Shown piece by piece: positions 23,561-36,435 of a DNA stretch of 64,000 nt. Both the position numbers and the translations under genes were made by a program. The DNA comes from Scilla litardierei (Eukaryota; Streptophyta; Magnoliopsida; Asparagales; Asparagaceae), in the NCBI GenBank assembly GCA_030789695.1, contig CM061139.1:202775641-202839640 (forward strand), given 5' to 3'. The first letter of the stretch is position 1. Each line of letters opens with the position of its first letter. The notes beneath the pieces are model-generated. The model did no database searches. It was not told where the DNA came from and was given only the letters and a program-made list of their open reading frames with translations.

Positions 23561-24874
23561 TACCAAGGAAGGGCCTAGGGCATAGCCAAACTCCCCACCC
23601 GATAAGTACGAATCCGTATCAGGCATTCCCAAAGAGGCGGGTGTTACGAAGGAAATACAAAGACAACACACAAAGCAGGCCCACTGCGTACTGCTGGGAT
23701 AGTACTTGTAGCATTCCAAATATCACAGAAACACAAAAGAACCAACAATCCAAACACTTGTATATATATACACACAACCTGTTTATACAACATCTCTATA
23801 CAAATCTCATATACAACGTATAACTCACACCCAAAATTCTCACACTCTCTAAAAATCCTCAACTCCAACCAACTTCATCCATCTGGACTAATGTGCCTCC
23901 AACTCCACGAACCAACACCTAAAAAATATCAACGGGGACACATCACAGCGTGACCAAGTAGGATGTCCAAACCCAACTCACATGGTGCACAAAATTGCAA
24001 TGCACTAAGTAACAAACGGGAAACTAACTCATTGCATATCACGGTGAATTCATATGAAAATGTAACTGATATCATTAACAATTCACATACCTGCGGCAAG
24101 GGGAAAGCCTGCAAAACAAAGTGAGTACTACATATAAGGAAGTGTACTGCAATATCAAGAAACTGAACCCAACGTTACAACATCATCCCAAGTACAATTA
24201 CTAATAGCAACCACATCTGATATTGCAACCATCAACAGAAACCAAGTCACGTTATTCACTTCATAACCACAATGACATGGAGTACCTTTAGATATACATA
24301 TTCAACCTCCAACAATTTATGGTTTGTTATGAAACATAAGTTTTTCCAAGAATTTTTGAAACACCTCAAGTAGTAATCCCTAAGTAGGCTTGGGCTTACT
24401 AACAGTTATACGAAAACTACAATTTTTATTTCAATTTGAATGTTCACAAAAACTCTTTTACGAAGTTTATGGAGAAACACATTTTTCTATAGTGATGGAA
24501 CCAAATTGATATGGAACTTGAAGTTTGCACAAGAGGAGCTTGTAGGAACTTGTAGGTGATGATGATTAAGGTTCCTACACTCTCTAAATCTTCCCACTTG
24601 AAAGTTGTCAAGTCCCTCTTACTAAGTTTTCATCTCTTACTAAGTTTTGCAAGTGAGTTTTCATTTAAACATGGAAATTTTAAGGGAGTTAGCGAGTGAC
24701 CTTTGTTAAATATTCCCAACTGAAGTTTCTAATGCTTAGGTTGCTATAGAATTGCTTCCAAAAAATTTGGCAGAGTTTCTCTTGTTTTTATCAACCTTTT
24801 CCAACTACAACATAAGTAATATTTAAAGGAAACATGCTATAATCATAAGAAAAATATAACATTGCTATAATGTC

Positions 24875-25000
24875 ACCAACAATAACACTAACAACAACTA
24901 CTACAACAACCCACAACAACATCAACAACATTGTCAACACAACCACAACATCGCAAACACCAAGCATCACCAACATCGACATCAACAACGACAACACAAA
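24875..25000. repeat. CAACA-rich low-complexity tract
   Basis: Irregular repetition of CAACAACA, CATCAACA and CACAACA words. The minus-strand open frames over it (Val/Cys rich) are composition artefacts. Confidence 0.7.
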
Positions 25001-26076
25001 CATACATATATCCACAATCACATGTAAAGCTTGATGATGCCATGATGCTTATGAAACACAACGAGCGATGCAATGCAATGCTAGGCAATGCGATCACATG
25101 AATGAGCCGGCGTGCACGTGCAAGTGATTCTACTCCGTTATCAACGTGGAGCCACCTAATGGTATCAAGAGGTTGCCCACGGCGACTTTACCCGCCTCCT
25201 ACCGTGGCAACTTTGTCCATGCCCGTGCACTCCACCTTCGTGTCCTAACGTAACCATGTCACCCATTCCATATTCCGCATGTTTCCAACATCACCTCTCC
25301 AATTTCCCAATTCATTTCATTTTCACATGTTTCTCCTTTCATACACGTTAAATTGAATAAATAGTTTCCAACACCCCAAAATGAAAGCAATTTCATAAAA
25401 GTGGACAATTATAGCTTCCAACAAAGTTAACGAAAGCAAAATGAGAGCAAATTCACTTGTCATTGAAACATGTCATTATAGAGCATCATGATCCATATCA
25501 CAGCCTCATATTACACTACTCAATTTAATATAACCTACTTCACATTTTTCTTACAAGGAATATGGAAGCAATCATATTTAATCAATAAATGTAACAAAAG
25601 GAGAACAATTTCAATCCATATCATAAAATGAGAACTATTTCATTTAATCATTGAAACCAAAATGAGAAAGCAATCTCATACAAAGCAACTTGAATGTTAA
25701 GCTTCCAACATGTCCTAATTATTTCCAATATCCCAACTTTTCATACAAACTTCCAACTTCCTACATGTCCAAATAAATTCCCAACATCTCAACATTCCAA
25801 CATTGAGCGCAATGCCAAAATGAGAGCAATCCAACTTAATTCATGAAAATTGAACTTAAAGAACAATTCAACTTAATTCAACTAAAACCTAGCATGTTTC
25901 CATTTGAACAATTCTAACAAGTTGTATTCATGGGCAATTTCACAAACAAATGAGTCTCATACTTGGTTTTGTCTTGGAATCATGGAATTCGTATTTGGAA
26001 GCATTTACTAAAGCACACATCTAATTCCCATAACAATTTAGAAAACATGAATAGGTAAACATGATTGGCCTACAAG

Positions 26077-26378
26077 TCATGGTGTTAAAACGGCCCGGGG
26101 GCATGCCGGCCCGCCGGCCCGGCCCGGGCCCGGTGGCCCGTACCCGGGCCGGGCTCTGGCCCGGGCCCGGCCCCCAGGCCGGGCTGGGCTGGGGTACCCA
26201 GCCCACGGGCCGGGCCGGCCCGGGTTTTTTTTAAATATGCCTCAGAGAGGCTTATTTTAGGGGGTGGGGGAGCCGGGCCGGCCCGGCTGGGCCCGGGCCG
26301 CTGGGCCGAGCTGGGCCGGGGTTCTCCCCGGCCGGGCCCATGCCGGGCCGGCCCGGCCGGGCCATTTTGACACCATGA
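26077..26378. mobile_element. 302-bp hAT MITE with GGCCCGGG-rich body
   Basis: Inverted termini are TCATGGTGTTAAAACGG and, in reverse complement, TCATGGTGTCAAAATGG. An exact 8-bp target duplication CCTACAAG lies at 26069-26076 and 26379-26386, as expected for hAT transposition. The body is dense in GGCCCGGGCC palindromes, giving long open frames on the minus strand that I do not regard as genes. Confidence 0.88.
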
Positions 26379-28486
26379 CCTACAAGCATATAAATGTTGA
26401 CCAGCAAAAGAATACATGAAACTAACATACATGAAACTATAGTGTCATTCATACATGAAACTACCATATAAACAATTATTGCAAAAGGGCATGTAGTATA
26501 ATGAGAAAACATGAATTACCATGAACAAGATAACATATCACATGAAATTGGGTTTCCTTCGACAAACCTAAAAATTGCATTCCTTACTCATCAAAAATGA
26601 ATTGAAATAAACATGGGAGTTGAGATTGGACTCCTACCTCAACCAATTAGAAGAAATCCCCCATTGATAGCAATGAATCCACCATGAATCCCCTTCTTCA
26701 ACACCAAAGTCCTAATTTCGAAATTTCCCCCGATTCCTCCATGAATCACTCTCTTCAAGTTCCAAACCCTAACTCCTCTTGATCCCAAACTCCCACAACT
26801 ACAAGCTCATCATTAAGGTTCTAAAGAAGAAGAAGAAGATATGGGGTTTGAGATTGAAAAATCAAGAAAATAAACCCAGAAATCTTCGGCCAGATTTCAT
26901 TTGGGTTTTGGGGGGAAAGTTTGTAGCCATGGAGTTGAGAGAAGTAGGAGAAGATGACGGGTAGAAGGATAGAATGTGCTTAGGGCTTTACTTATTCTCT
27001 TCTTCCTCTTCTTCCTTCTAATTTTTGCTCTCTCCATTGCTTGGACCTGGCTTCGGCCAGCAAGGAATCGGCCAAGTTAGGGAAGAAAGAAAGGGAAAGA
27101 GAAAGAAAAGAATTGGAAAGAAGATTGTAGAATGGATTGGGTAATTACAAGTTTGACATTCCCAATCACATTCATTTTCTGGAATTTGCAGGACAGTCCC
27201 AAACAGGGGCCGCTAACTCAATATTTTTGAACTACACTTAAGATTTACTCCCTTATAAGTTGTAGATATAGGTGTTATGCATTTACATATCAATTTTCAT
27301 GATGTTTCACCAAGTATTCAATTTAATATAGAATTTACGGCGAAGGGTATATGTGCTGAAACTGTGCTGGAAAGTAAAACAGAAACTGTCCTGACTTGAG
27401 GACCAGATTGCTCCTAAATGCGGACAGATTCAGGAAAAATGGAAAGCTACAAAGTTGTAGGGCTTGAAGTTAACTTTCCAACGAGACCAAGGACACACCA
27501 TTTCGTTAAGAATTGAGGGACTGATCGCCGTTCCCGTAACATGTGTCAAAGCTGAGGAAAAACAGACATGCTGATTTCACGAAATTTTTATCCCAATTTC
27601 TAATCCGAATTTGGAAAAGTGTTCAACATGAAAGTTGGAGATAATAGTCCCAAGTGTATGCCGTAAAATTTCCAGGACATTCGTAATTCTAAATTAGGAG
27701 AAATCATCAACACTTTAAGCATGTACTTCTGCCCAAATTTCCAGCAACTCCAAAGTAGCAAGCAAACAACTTCTACTTAACAATTAATCAAGTCAACATG
27801 TTGATACTTGAGGCAACATAATTCTAAAACATAGCATCAATTAAATTCAACACTTCCTATGAATTCATTCGCATAATTCCCATTTCCATATACAAGAAAA
27901 TTGAATGAATGATAGCTTCCAACATACGAAAAGAGAGCAATTTCACAAAATAGATGAAACCAACAATCAAGACAATGAGATGAAACCAACAATCAACCCC
28001 TCTTCTCTCATCTAATAGTCTATCCCACCTATGGAAGCCCAATCAACAGTAACTAACAATAATCCAAACCCAACTCTAGCTACCAAATTAACTAAGGGCT
28101 TAACAATAGTAATGATAATATTAATCAACATCATCAATAATAAAAATACCAATACCCAAAAATAATAACAACTTCACCAAAAATAACAACCAAACATCAA
28201 TAATCCCAATGTCATTCATTAATAACTATCACAACATCACCAATAATCATGAACATACCGCTTTACTACACATACTCAACAGCTAAAATCACCAAGCACG
28301 CTAATGAACACTAATAGCACGCTAACAATAATATCAATTTACTATCCAACCACACATTCACCCATATATCCAAAGCATATCATAGTCACCTTAAAGCCAT
28401 ACATGTAGGAAATCACTATACACACAACAAAATTACTCTACACGGACACGCAAATAGTATTTTACACATACGAGCATTACATGTAT

Positions 28487-28615
28487 CCCTGTCGCTTATT
28501 GCACCAAGTGAAAGGGGACCCAACAAAGTGCATATCCATAAGGCCACATGAGGATAGCATCTCCTGAAATCTCGAACATCGAGGGAGTGAAGGAATTACC
28601 CCTCATAGTTTTCCC
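28487..28615 (-). pseudogene. LINE ORF2 endonuclease, C-terminal piece
   Basis: Minus-strand translation gives FQEMLSSCGLMDMHFVGSPF and TWCNKRQG, matching the end of the plant L1 apurinic endonuclease domain. It is separated from the rest of the domain by the MITE 28619-29171 and stops abruptly at the LTR border at 28481. Confidence 0.75.
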
Positions 28616-28618
28616 TTA

Positions 28619-29171
28619 GGGCCTGTTCTTTACCATGAAAGTATATTTGGGAAAGTTGATAAATTGTGGAATCTGATGAGAGAGAAAATGGTGTGTGGTG
28701 TGTTCTTTTGTTGGAAAGTGAGGTTGGATTGTAGAGTTGGAAAGTTGAGGTGGGTCCCACTTCGTGTAGTGTGTTCTTTTGGTTGAAGAAAGTTGGAAGT
28801 GGTAAGGGGTGTGGGGTCCACTAAATACTTAAAAAGTAAGTAATTAATTAATATAAGATTTAATTAATACCGGTTGCTGTTGGAACAAAACGAAAAGAAA
28901 AAAAAACGTGTGCAGATGCTTCGGATTGGTTGGAAGGAGAGAGAGGGGGGGCCGCTTTTTGGGGGAATCCTGCGTAATCGGAGCCCATTGCTCCGATTTC
29001 TTCTGGGCGCTCGGAATACCGCTGACATGGGACACGTCGGACTGGAATCAAAAAACCCCGCGAACTCCAAAAGAACAGCATGCACGAAAATAGGCTGGAA
29101 TCCAAGGAATAGTGTCAAAACAGCGTTGAATTGTGGAATCCAAACCAATAATATTGCAAAAGAACAGGCCC
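28619..29171. mobile_element. PIF/Harbinger-like MITE, 553 bp
   Basis: Inverted termini GGGCCTGTTCTTT are present at both ends. The 3-bp duplication TTA (28616-28618 and 29172-29174) is the target site preferred by PIF/Harbinger and Tourist MITEs. It is inserted in the LINE endonuclease region. The interior has no transposase. Confidence 0.85.
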
Positions 29172-29904
29172 TTAGAATTGAGAACATCATTAAAGTCACA
29201 CATGATCATCCAAGGTAGATCCACACCCTGTGCAAAATATTCTAGCTGGTCCCATAAGCGCCATCTAGTAGACCTATTCGGTGGAGCGTACACAGTAGAT
29301 AATAAGGATGTTGGATACACACTTCTTCGAACCAACACATGAATCAAGTGTGGAGAGGAAAAACATAAATCCACGTCTATAACACTGCCATCCCAACACA
29401 ACCACAAGCCACCAGAATAGCCCAAAGGATCCACAATTACTGATTTAGAGAAGTTTAGTTAACGTTCCACATTGCGTGCTCTCTCCTTCGAGATACGCGG
29501 CTCAGCAATTGCAAGAAGAGACAGATGAAAAGCATCCAGAATCTCGCAAATTCCCCGCCTAAAAGATCCTTTACCAGCTCCGCGGCAATTCCAGAATATC
29601 GAAGCTTGGGCCGCCCGCTTCGCCAGTTTGTCAACCAGAAGCCCAGCATGGCTTCGAGAATTAGTGCTGTTAGAAGTCGGGTTCGAAATCAACTCGGGTA
29701 CTCTGTCGATTTGGCTCATCTGGGCCCCAGTTCGAGATGGGTTCTGTGAAATATCAGGGACTAAAAAAGGAACGATTGAAGACTCAGAGATTTTCGAAGC
29801 CATAACTCCCTCAACCGTCCCTGATTCGCCACGATCCACCTTCTTCGACAAAGTCGTGAATCGGGATCCCGTCGCTCCAACCGCTTCAGCTTTGACGGGG
29901 TTCG
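29172..29904 (-). pseudogene. LINE ORF1 C-terminus and ORF2 endonuclease start
   Basis: Read on the minus strand from 29904. A Ser/Thr-rich ORF1 tail is followed by the endonuclease opening FWNCRGAGKG and LLAIAEPRIS (29455-29649). Then come SGGLWLCWDG, VYAPPNRSTRWRLWDQL and MIMCDFNDVL (29048-29434), which are hallmarks of plant L1 ORF2. The segment is bounded on the left by a MITE and on the right by the Copia insertion. Confidence 0.82.
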
Positions 29905-30509
29905 TGTAGGATCCTGCCAAAACAGAGTTAGGATCGATAATTAAAGTGGAGACTTACGCTAGCGTATGCGGAGCGGTAGTCTCGGAACTTTGCCTTCGGA
30001 TTCGCCACGACGGATCGAGTCTTCTCACGAACGGAGTAAGGCTACTAATCCACAATCTAAATCTCTATTTTAGATTAAGAACTTGGATGGAGGGAGAGAA
30101 AATATTTCTGCAGAGCTTCGCTATGAAGAAGATGCATGCATGAATTTCATGCAAAATGTGTAAGGAAAATGGCTACCCTTGGGTCTTATTTATAGCCCCC
30201 AAGGTAGTTATTTTAGGGTAAGTTGTTCCTTTGGAACAACTTAATTAAGGTGTACCATGATGCATGGCACATTATAAGCTTAAGTTGTACCATATGCATG
30301 GTACAACATAAGCTTAAGATATTCCCCCTTTATTAGCCATATGTCGCATGCATTTATGCATATATAATGCGACTTTCCCACTCATACAGAGATCCTCTCC
30401 GCAAGGGAACAGATTCCCTTTGCACACGACTTCGTGTGCGCGACGTTCGAGGTCCGTATTCCCTCGTACATCCCCCACAAGGGTGTACAAACGTCTTCCA
30501 TATCCAACA
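29905..30509 (-). repeat. 3' LTR of young Copia element
   Basis: 605 bp, preceded on the + strand by the GTTCG duplication. It differs from its partner at one visible position. Confidence 0.93.
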
Positions 30510-31561
30510 TCTCCCACTCACACTTGAGGGGATTGTAAGAGAACGTCTTTCCCTTAGTTCTTTCATCTATCATACCGAGAAATAGACCGTGCGACCGTCA
30601 TGCGCGTAGAGTCTGTTGTTGTGCACTTGTTAGAGATACACAACGACCTCGAAGGTGCAAAGTTGAGTAGTTCAACGCATGCTTTACCCTAGATTATTTC
30701 TTCACATTTTCTTGTACTTTATATTCAACAATTGAATCCCATCTGGATTACAATTGGCTGGCCAGCTTTGAATCACTAAAGTCCAAATGCGAATATGAAA
30801 TCAATCTTCCTCTTCTTGCGAACCTTCTGATCTTGACTTGATTCGCTTTTCTAACGTGCCCCGCCGAGCCGAATTACCATAGCCCATTAGTAACACGCTA
30901 AGATAGCGATCATCTCGTCAAATCTAAAGGAACCAATTGGAGTCCTTGAGGGTAAGAGTTAAGACCCGTATGGCCTTTGAGTCTCACATAATAGCAAACA
31001 CTATTGCTACTAACTCAGTGGTCGAAATGCATACGTGGTATGAACACGTATTACAACATCACTCCTTTACCAGGTAGAGTATGTCTTAATGATGTTGTAC
31101 GGATGAAAGATCAGACACCACAGTGCCTATCTTTTTGAGTCCCCTTACTACTCGTGAAATATTCACGGACTCTCATCCTGCATAAGACAGATAGGATTTA
31201 AAAAATCCAATGAGATCTTTATATCCTTGTGATACAGATCTCAGATCTTTTGTAAGCATCCGTATGATGCAGATCTTTTATTCGACTATCTTGTTTAAGT
31301 CATGACTCTAAATCATTTGTCTAATGATTTTGACTTTAAACTAGTCTCATCTCTATCTTATCCATCTGATAAGATAAGGCGGTTGCTCATGTGAGAGAGC
31401 CAACCTTAATCTGTCCGACATACACACAATAAAATAGCTGAGACTTAAACACAAATGTTTAAAATCATTTGTAAGAAACTTGTATGCAATATATAAAAGA
31501 ACTTCTTTCTTTTATTAAACTTTGATCTTCTATAGACATGGGAAATATTACATGATACAGC
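30510..31561 (-). other. 3' untranslated region of young Copia element
   Basis: About 1,050 bp between the polyprotein stop and the 3' LTR. It has no coding motifs and ends with the polypurine tract at the LTR. Confidence 0.7.
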
Positions 31562-34500
31562 TCAGCACCTACGCATTCCCATAGATGATAAGTGTTTGAA
31601 AAACACATCTCTGGGGATCGCCTTAGTAAGGGGATCCGCTATCATCTCATGCGTGGATATGTATCCTATGTCTACTTCCTTCCGTTTGTCATAATCCTTC
31701 GCAAACTTGAATCGAATGTCAATGTGTTTGGTCTTACAATGAAATTTAGGATCTTTGACATAGGCAATCGAAGCTTGACTATCACTGTATATAGGAACAG
31801 TGCTCGAGTCAGAGGCATTCGTCAGTCTGTCTAAGAATTTCTTAAGCCAAACAGCTTCTTGGACCGCCATGCTGAATGCTACGAATTCGGCTTCCATGGT
31901 TGATAAGGCGATGCAGGTTTGCTTCTTGCTGCTCCAGGATATTGCACCATTCCCGAGCAAGTAAACAAAGCCTGAGGTGGATCTTCGCTCGTCGAGATCA
32001 CCCGCCCAATCAGCATCGGTATAGCCTTCGAGTCTCAAGGTATTGCCTTGATAGCATAACGCATAGTCCGCAGTCCCTTTGAGGTATCTTAATATCCTCT
32101 TCACCGCTTTCCAGTGTGCTTGTCCTGGGTTGGATTGGTAACGGCTTACCATACCAACAGCATAGCAAATGTCCGGTCTGGTACACATCATGGCGTACAT
32201 CAGACTCCCGACAGCACTGGAGTATGGAACTTTTTCCATAGCTTTCTTTTCTTTTGGATCTTTGGGACACATCTCCAAACATAGACCCTCGCCTTTGCTT
32301 ATTGGAGTATCAATTGTCTTGCAATCCTGCATATTAAACCGTTCTAAAACTTTCTTTATATATGTCTCTTGAGAGAGAGAAAGAAGTTTCTTGGAACGAT
32401 TCCTTGAGATCTTAACCCCAAGGATATATGCAGCTTCACCCATGTCTTTCATCTCAAAGACGGATGAAAGTCAAGTTTTGATATCCAAGATAAGACGCTT
32501 ATCATTTCCGGCTATAAGTATGTCATCTACATAAAGAGACATAATTACATACTTGTTTTTAATCCTCTTAATATACACGCAGTTGTCTTCGTCGAGCATG
32601 GAGAAACCATACGACAAGACGACTTCTTGAAAGCGCATATACCACTGCCTTGAGGATTGTTTAAGACCATATATGGATTTACGAAGTTTACAAACCTTAT
32701 GTTTGTTTTCTTCTTGTACGAACCCGTTTGGTTGTTCCATGTAGATCTCCTCATCTAGTTCTCCGTTAAGAAAAGCAGTCTTTACATCCATCTGATGTAA
32801 TTCGAGGTCCAAACAAGCCACCATTGCCAGAATTAAGCGAATGGAGGTAAAACGCACGACAGGAGAGAAAGTCTCATCGTAGTCTATTCCTTCCTGTTGC
32901 GTGAAACCTTTTGCAACAAGGCGAGCTTTATATTTCTCGATGGAGCCATCAGCCTTATGCTTGATTTTGAGAACCCACTTGTTCCCAATGGCTCTACGTC
33001 CCTTAGGTAAATTAACCAAGTCACAGACTTGGTTTGTTTTCATGGATTGAAGTTCTTCTTCCATTGCCGCTATCCATTTATCTTTAGCAGGGCATGTGAC
33101 GGCCTGTTTGAAATTTGCAGGTTCGTCATCATCTTGTAATAATGTCATAAATGTTTGAGGAAATTCATCCTCAAATCTCAGAGGTGTTAGCCTCGTTCGA
33201 TTACTACGTCTTGTTTGAGTTTGATCACTCCCACTTGGAATGACATCACTCCCACTTGGAATAACATCACTCCCACTCGGAATATGATTGGTATCGTTCG
33301 TATAATCCATTGGTGAAGTTTGAAACGTATTTTCTTCTTCACCAAGAATTCTCCCACTCGAACGTTCCGATCCTTCTTGATCCCAAGTCTCAAACAAGGA
33401 TAAGTCTTGACTTATCTCACCCTGTCTTGGAAACTCTTTTTCCAAGAAGACAACATCCCTCGATTCGAATTCTATTAGACCCCCATTGTCCTCTTGACCG
33501 ACGAAAACATATCCTTTGGAGTTTTCAGCGTATCGGATGAAGATACACTTCCTCCCACGTGGCCCAAGTTTGCCATATTTGTGAGAGGATAAATGTGCGT
33601 AAGAGGCACAACCCCAAGGTTTTAGAATGTTTAAGTCTGGAGTTCTATTGTTCCACAACTCATAAGGAGTGGAACTGACCGACTTCGAGGGTACACGGTT
33701 TAAGATGAATGCTGCCGTCAATAATGCGTCACCCCAAAAGGTGATAGGCAAATTTGCCTGAGACATCATTGATCGGACCATTTCCATCAATGTCCTATTC
33801 CTTCTTTCCGCAACACCGTTTTGTTGCGGAGTGTAAGGCATAGTTACCTGATGTACTATGCCTTTTTCATCACAAAGTTCCTTAAAACTTATTGATTGAT
33901 ATTCACCGCCCCTATCGGTTCGCAAAACCTTAATCTTGCGATCTAATTGATTCTCCACTAAACTCATATAGTTTTTAAAGCAAGCCAAAGCTTCACTTTT
34001 GTGGGATATCAAATAGATATGTCCGAAACGGGTGAAGTCATCAATGAATGTGATGAAATAGGACTTCCCGCGTCTTGTCTTAACATTCATTGGACCGCAA
34101 ATGTCCGAATGGATAAGCTGTAATGGAACTTCGGCCCTTGTGCCAGTTCCAAACGGCTTGCGACAAGTTTTCCCTACAAGACAATGTTCGCAAGTTGACA
34201 TTTCAACTTTTGAAACATTAGATAGCAAGCCACTTTTGGCAAGTCTATCCATTCTAGTTGGTCCAATATGACCAAGTCTTGCATGCCAACAAATGATCCC
34301 AGACTCAGAGTTAGAAACATTTGTTAAATGAAAACTTTCATTAATGGAAGAAGAATCATCATACATTGTATTTAAAACAATTAATCCATTACAAACATTA
34401 CCAGAACCAATCAAAGAATTATTACAAACAAGGTCAACATATTGTTTATAGAACCTCCACTCATAATCTAAAGACATTAACATGACCACGGAAACGATAT

Positions 34501-35632
34501 TCCTTCTAATATCTGGAGCAAAGAGGACGTCGTGCAATAATAATGTCCGGCCGTTGTCGAGAACTAGCTTACATGTTCCGACGCCTTTGACTTCAACACG
34601 AGTGTTGTTGCCGACGTATATCCACTTTGTTCCTTGAGTTATCCTTCGATACTCTACGAAGAACCTTCTGTCCTTCGCAACGTGGTCTGTGGCCCCTGAA
34701 TCAATCAACCAAAAATAGTTAGATTCAGCAAGAAACATGGAACTAGAAACACATATGTAACTAGTCCTACAAGTTACCTTATCACTTCCATCCGTACATG
34801 TACGGGCGAAGTGACCGTACTTGTTGCACTTAAAGCACTTGATCTTCTTCAAGTTTTTCTTCTTTGAGTGCACATTCTTTTGCCACTTTTTGTTCTTTGT
34901 TTTCTTTGAGGTCTCCGGTTCTTGCTTACGTTCGTTCACAAACCTTAAGCGTTTATTCTTCCGCTTATTTCCTCCATGTGAGGAACTAGCGGCCACGTGC
35001 ACTTCTGCACTTGGTTTTGCGGCTTGAATCCGCTCTTCCTCGAGTTCGAGGTGTTTCGATACATCGCTTAAAGTTTTAATGCACTCATTATGAGTGAGAT
35101 GCATTTTCATGTTATCCCAGCTATCTGGGAGTGAACGAATGACTGCTTGGATCTGCTGTTCGTCAGACAGCGTAACACCCGCATCCTTTAATTCAGATAT
35201 TAGATTCGCCATGTGGCGGAGATGCTTTTTCATAGAATGATCTCGCCGCATCTTGTACGAATCAAATTGAATATTCAAGGAGCGGAGTTTGGTAACCGAA
35301 GTTCCACCAAACTTTACTTCTAGCTCAGACCATATGTCTTTGGCTAGATCGAATTCCCGAAATAGACGCATTATGTCATTGTCCATCGCGGACAGTAACG
35401 TAATGCGTGCTATTTTGTTCTTTCGAGTCCAAGTGTCATAAGCTTCCCGGTCCCTCTTGTGTTGGGCCGTATTGCCCAACTCAGGTTCTACCATTATGTT
35501 TTGGAGTGTTTCGAGCACATCTTGCTCCTCCAAAACATATTGGATTTTAATTGACCAAAGTTTATAATTGTCGCCGTTGAGCTTTTCACCTTTGTTAAGC
35601 TCTGCGACAATATTCTTAGAAGCGGTAGACAT
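31562..35632 (-). pseudogene. Copia gag-pol polyprotein with one in-frame stop
   Basis: Start chosen at the ATG at 35632 (MSTASKNIVAEL); 35677 is an upstream alternative. Domains run in Copia order. A gag UBN2 domain (NGDNYKLWSIKIQYVLEEQ) is followed by the CCHC knuckle CFKCNKYGHFARTC and a protease with WLIDSGATDH. GAG-pre-integrase follows (HARLGHIGPTRM), then an integrase core (DICGPM, RTDRGGEY, YTPQQNGVAERRNRT). RT comes next (YKARLVAKGFTQQEG, YVDDILIAG), then RNase H with TDADWAGD and the CKTKHIDIRF stretch. The frame is open for about 1,355 codons except for one TGA at 32471-32473 between RT and RNase H. The frame resumes unchanged downstream. This is the only defect I see, so the element is probably non-functional by itself but very recently so. 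The lineage looks Tork-like, an uncertain assignment. Confidence 0.93.
33215..33290 (-). repeat. 21-bp tandem repeat in polyprotein
   Basis: Three units of 21 bp encode HIPSGSD, VIPSGSD, VIPSGSD, between integrase and reverse transcriptase in the young Copia element. Confidence 0.85.
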
Positions 35633-36094
35633 ATTCGATTCAAAAAACTGCAAAGAAAAATGAAAAAACACGATCAAAATTCAATTCATAAAGTTTCGAT
35701 TCTTTAAACACTTGATAAGTTCCTTGGATGCGTTGAAATGTTACTCTAGAATCGAGAAGTTCACTACGTTCCCAACTACCATCTAGAAGTAACTTTCAAA
35801 GTATCCCTCTTACTTATCTTAAGTAAAAAGAAATCAGAAATAATACCCGTATGGTATTAGCAGCGGAAAATTACTTTGAAAAACATATCTTTCAAAATAG
35901 AATAGGTGAGAATTAGCGCAAAGAATTTTAACGCAACAATTGCCAAGCCACGAGACCTGTTCTACACACCCATGGGTTAGATAACCATGGCCGGATCGTG
36001 GTAGGACTTGGAATTCTAAATTGCGCTGTCCCGATTTAAGGACGGGACATAACCTATTTGAAAAAACATCTTTTTCCAAAAATTTGAAAGCACG

Positions 36095-36230
36095 TTGGCT
36101 AATCTCCGTAGAGTAGAACACAACGTCACAAGTACATTGGCTAATCTCCGTAGAGTAGAGCACAATGACATGGCTAATCTCGCATGAAGTAGAGCACTAT
36201 GGCTAATCTTCAAGGAGTAGAGCCCAAAAA
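36095..36230. repeat. decaying short tandem repeat in Copia leader
   Basis: TGGCTAATCT followed by GTAGAG-like sequence recurs at 36095, 36137, 36171 and 36200, so spacing shrinks from 42 to 29 bp. Confidence 0.7.
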
Positions 36231-36435
36231 CTTCATTAAAACGTTAGTCCCGTATGAACTAGACGGCACTGTGATTAGCCCCGTATGGGCTAATCGGCAC
36301 ATCCGAGTTTGGCCAATGCCTTTTGTCACCCCGTATGGGTCAGTAGGCAAGTTTGCAGTCGACCCAGACCTTCTGCCAGATTGGTCGACCAAAAACACAA
36401 AATTGGTCGACCAATTTTCGAAATGCAAATTCTCC

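Larger units (their letters stand above)
23642..28481 (-). repeat. probable large Gypsy-type LTR, minus strand
   Basis: The right border CGAGCATTACA (minus-strand start TGTAATGCTCG) abuts LINE sequence at 28487. The left border TGTTACGAAGG gives a TGTAA...CGTAACA outline similar in style to the LARD LTR. Read on the minus strand, a leader-like stretch around 26650-27000 is followed by AT-rich intron-like DNA. A TTGGTATCAAG primer-site-like word lies at about 23555-23565. There is no second copy in the window and no proven target duplication (TGTAT, 28482-28486, is a candidate on one side). The extent and even the single-LTR reading are uncertain. Confidence 0.35.

Noticed and set aside
26085..26512. 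Gly/Pro/Arg-rich minus-strand frames
   Set aside because: They cover the palindromic hAT MITE and reflect its composition.
28844..29105. Open frames inside the PIF/Harbinger-like MITE
   Set aside because: The element is bounded by its own termini and TTA duplication, and the frames show no transposase motif.
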